NCBI GenBank assembly: GCA_007134805.1
Contig: SLKB01000252.1
Span: forward strand, 1-7,762
Reading direction: 5' to 3'
Source: Paracoccaceae bacterium
GTDB lineage: Bacteria > Pseudomonadota > Alphaproteobacteria > Rhodobacterales > Rhodobacteraceae
DNA: 7,762 nt
In this document: one piece after another, positions 6,300 through 7,762 of the stretch
How the letters are laid out: each line of letters starts with the position of its first letter
Numbering within the stretch: position 1 is the stretch's first letter
Notes under the pieces: model-generated
What the model saw: the letters and a program-made list of their open reading frames with translations, nothing else
Database searches by the model: none
Told to the model about the DNA's origin: nothing
Translations under genes and position numbers: made by a program

Positions 6300-6304
6300 G
6301 AGGG
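6300..6304 (+). promoter_or_regulatory. Ribosome-binding site of the glycosidase-like gene
   Basis: GAGGG lies 6 bases before the ATG at 6311 and supports that start. Within the 178-base gap before this gene (6133-6310) I also see GAGAA-N5-TTCTC (6226-6240) and CGCAG-N-CTGCG (6193-6203), both too short to call as sites. Confidence 0.65.
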
Positions 6305-6310
6305 TGTAAC

Positions 6311-7762
6311 ATGTCGATCACGATTGACTTGATCCTGCGCGAGTCGCAGGCGGAGCGCAGCGTCAAGCTCGAGCATTTCGGTGTGAATTTCGTCGCCGAC
6401 TGGGAGCGAATCGGAAGCTTGCCGTGGGAGCGCTTCGATGACGTGATCTTCGAGCTTGAAACCCCGGGCCTGCGCTATCCCGGCGGGATCACGGCCGAGC
6501 AGGGCTTCGACATCACGGCGCCCAACGCACCCACCATCGATCTCGCCTCGGGCGCGACAAGGCAGATCATGGGGGCCTATGATTTCGCCGAGTTCGCACG
6601 CACGCACGGGCTTTCCGCGACCTTCATCATACCCACGATCCAGATGATGATCGAAGACCCCGCCACAGGAGAGCTGGTCTTCAACCCCAAGATGGCCGGC
6701 TACATCCAGGATTTCGTCCTGCAGACGCTGATCTCGACCGGAGGTCATGTCCACGCCTTCGAGATCGGGAACGAATACGAGACCTATATGACCTCGCGCG
6801 AATACGGCGCATTCGCCAATGCCGTGGCGCCCATCATCGGCACGGCGATCAGCGATTTTCACGCCACCAACCCCTCCGATGCACCCCGCGCCGGTGTCGC
6901 GCTGCAGGTCTGGACCCATTTCGCCAACGAGAACACGACGCAAACCCTCGCCGATCTTGAAGCGCGCGCGCTCAACATGCTCGACGAGCTCGGCTCCGAC
7001 GCGCTCGCGCATATCGACACCCTCGTCACGCATTGGTATGCCCGCGCGTGGGACCGCAGCTATGCCGAGGCCTATCACGCGCTCGGCGCGGATATCGAAG
7101 CCTCGATCGATCTCATGCGCACGACCGAGAGCCATGCCGGGCGTGAGTTCGACTTCTTCATGTCCGAATGGAATGCCAATCACCAGACGCCGCTCTTCTT
7201 CGGCATGGCGCAGGCCCCGATCCTGATCCGGATGTTCTCCGAATTCGTGAAGAATGACATCGACCACATGCATTTCTGGTCGGCGATGTATCACGCAACC
7301 AGCCTCGCGCTGCCCAACGGGCAATTGGCAACCGCGGGTGTGGTGATGGATTACCTGTCCTCGAACACGATCGGCACGACCGTCGTCGACCTCGACACCG
7401 GCGCGACCGACATTGGCGCCAACGCCTTCATGGGCGCGCAGGGCGGAGTCGTGACCCTCTCGAACCTGACCGATAGCGGCACCACTGTGACTGTCAGCCT
7501 CGGGCAGATCACCCTCGACCACCAGATCGTCGCCATCGGCGCCCTCGAGGTTGATCCGACCAATGCCGATGGTCAGTATCGCAATTTCACGAATCTCGCG
7601 CTCCATAACGAGCCGGATCTGCCCGCACGGATCAACTGGGACTTCGCGTTCGAGATCGATGACGGGGCGCTCAGCTTCACGCTGACCCCGTTTCAGACGA
7701 TCTTCATCGAACTCGGCGCGGTCACCTTGCGACAGGGGCTCTGGGATCTCGAGCAATTCCGC
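6311..7762 (+). CDS. Glycoside-hydrolase-like protein, clan GH-A pattern, C-terminus beyond window
   Basis: The frame stays open from the ATG at 6311 to the window end (484 residues, no stop). It looks like a TIM-barrel glycosidase. LRYPGGITAEQGFD (54-67) resembles the barrel start of arabinofuranosidase/glucuronidase-type families. FEIGNEYE (150-157) places Glu155 at the strand-4 acid/base position, and FFMSEWNAN (282-290) places Glu286 at the strand-7 nucleophile. A beta-rich domain follows from ~340, as in GH39/GH51/GH79-type enzymes. I cannot name the exact family or sugar. There is no Sec signal peptide at the N-terminus. Related Rhodobacteraceae proteins often carry C-terminal calcium-binding repeats for type I secretion, which would lie outside this window (inference). 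It is separated from the ATP-grasp gene by a hairpin and 178 bases and is probably its own transcription unit. Confidence 0.75.
   Translation, partial: MSITIDLILRESQAERSVKLEHFGVNFVADWERIGSLPWERFDDVIFELETPGLRYPGGITAEQGFDITAPNAPTIDLASGATRQIMGAYDFAEFARTHGLSATFIIPTIQMMIEDPATGELVFNPKMAGYIQDFVLQTLISTGGHVHAFEIGNEYETYMTSREYGAFANAVAPIIGTAISDFHATNPSDAPRAGVALQVWTHFANENTTQTLADLEARALNMLDELGSDALAHIDTLVTHWYARAWDRSYAEAYHALGADIEASIDLMRTTESHAGREFDFFMSEWNANHQTPLFFGMAQAPILIRMFSEFVKNDIDHMHFWSAMYHATSLALPNGQLATAGVVMDYLSSNTIGTTVVDLDTGATDIGANAFMGAQGGVVTLSNLTDSGTTVTVSLGQITLDHQIVAIGALEVDPTNADGQYRNFTNLALHNEPDLPARINWDFAFEIDDGALSFTLTPFQTIFIELGAVTLRQGLWDLEQFR

Noticed and set aside
6247..6309. 20-codon frame ending two bases before the glycosidase-like start
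   Set aside because: It has no properly spaced ribosome-binding site and is too short to distinguish from chance.
6296..7756. 486-codon minus-strand frame opposite the glycosidase-like gene
   Set aside because: It is a shadow frame: the plus-strand frame has a good ribosome-binding site and the catalytic-type motifs, and simply lacks a stop because it leaves the window.
1..7762. tRNA, rRNA, insertion sequence, integrase or attachment-site signals
   Set aside because: I read both strands and found no cloverleaf, transposase-like frame or terminal inverted repeats that I could support.

Overview
The window is high-GC, with strongly G/C-ending codons. It most resembles an alphaproteobacterium of the Rhodobacteraceae (Roseobacter/Paracoccus type). 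The clearest support is the left-hand set: a DUF6505-type gene, a biotin/lipoate-ligase-like DUF4444 gene and a large multi-cluster 4Fe-4S protein, which I recall as typical formate dehydrogenase accessory genes in that family. The taxonomic call is inference; no rRNA or other marker is present.

Layout. (1) Bases 1-835, minus strand: the start of a DUF6505-like gene and, transcribed just before it with a 4-base GTGA overlap, the DUF4444 ligase-like gene. (2) Bases 836-937: a divergent intergenic region with a perfect 6-4-6 inverted repeat (893-908) lying over a plausible minus-strand promoter. (3) Bases 938-2899, plus strand: a 653-residue iron-sulphur protein with four cysteine clusters and a C-terminal CxxC pair. 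(4) Bases 2900-3213: a 314-base gap with no convincing gene. (5) Bases 3214-5055: a signal-less subtilisin-family (S8) protease with an intact Asp/His/Ser triad and an unusual C-terminal tail. (6) Bases 5152-6132: an ATP-grasp ligase of the MvdC/MvdD (graspetide/microviridin maturase) type, separated from the protease by a strong hairpin. (7) Bases 6311 to the end: a glycoside-hydrolase-like (clan GH-A pattern) protein, cut by the window edge.

The most interesting unit is the protease plus ATP-grasp pair. The protease tail holds nine contiguous 9-residue repeats (residues 460-540). In every unit Thr is at position 2 and Asp at position 7, while most other positions and the codons vary. MvdC/MvdD-type ligases join Ser/Thr hydroxyls or Lys amines to Asp/Glu carboxyls. 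No separate precursor-peptide gene is evident, so I propose that the protease carries its own graspetide-like core as a tail, which the neighbouring ligase crosslinks. This is inference from motif pattern and gene order, not a demonstrated system, and I cannot tell from sequence alone whether it has been described.

The left-hand genes form a separate functional group, probably formate dehydrogenase or molybdoenzyme maturation. The other genes I would expect in that group are not seen after the iron-sulphur gene, so the protease/ligase/hydrolase segment may be an accessory insertion.
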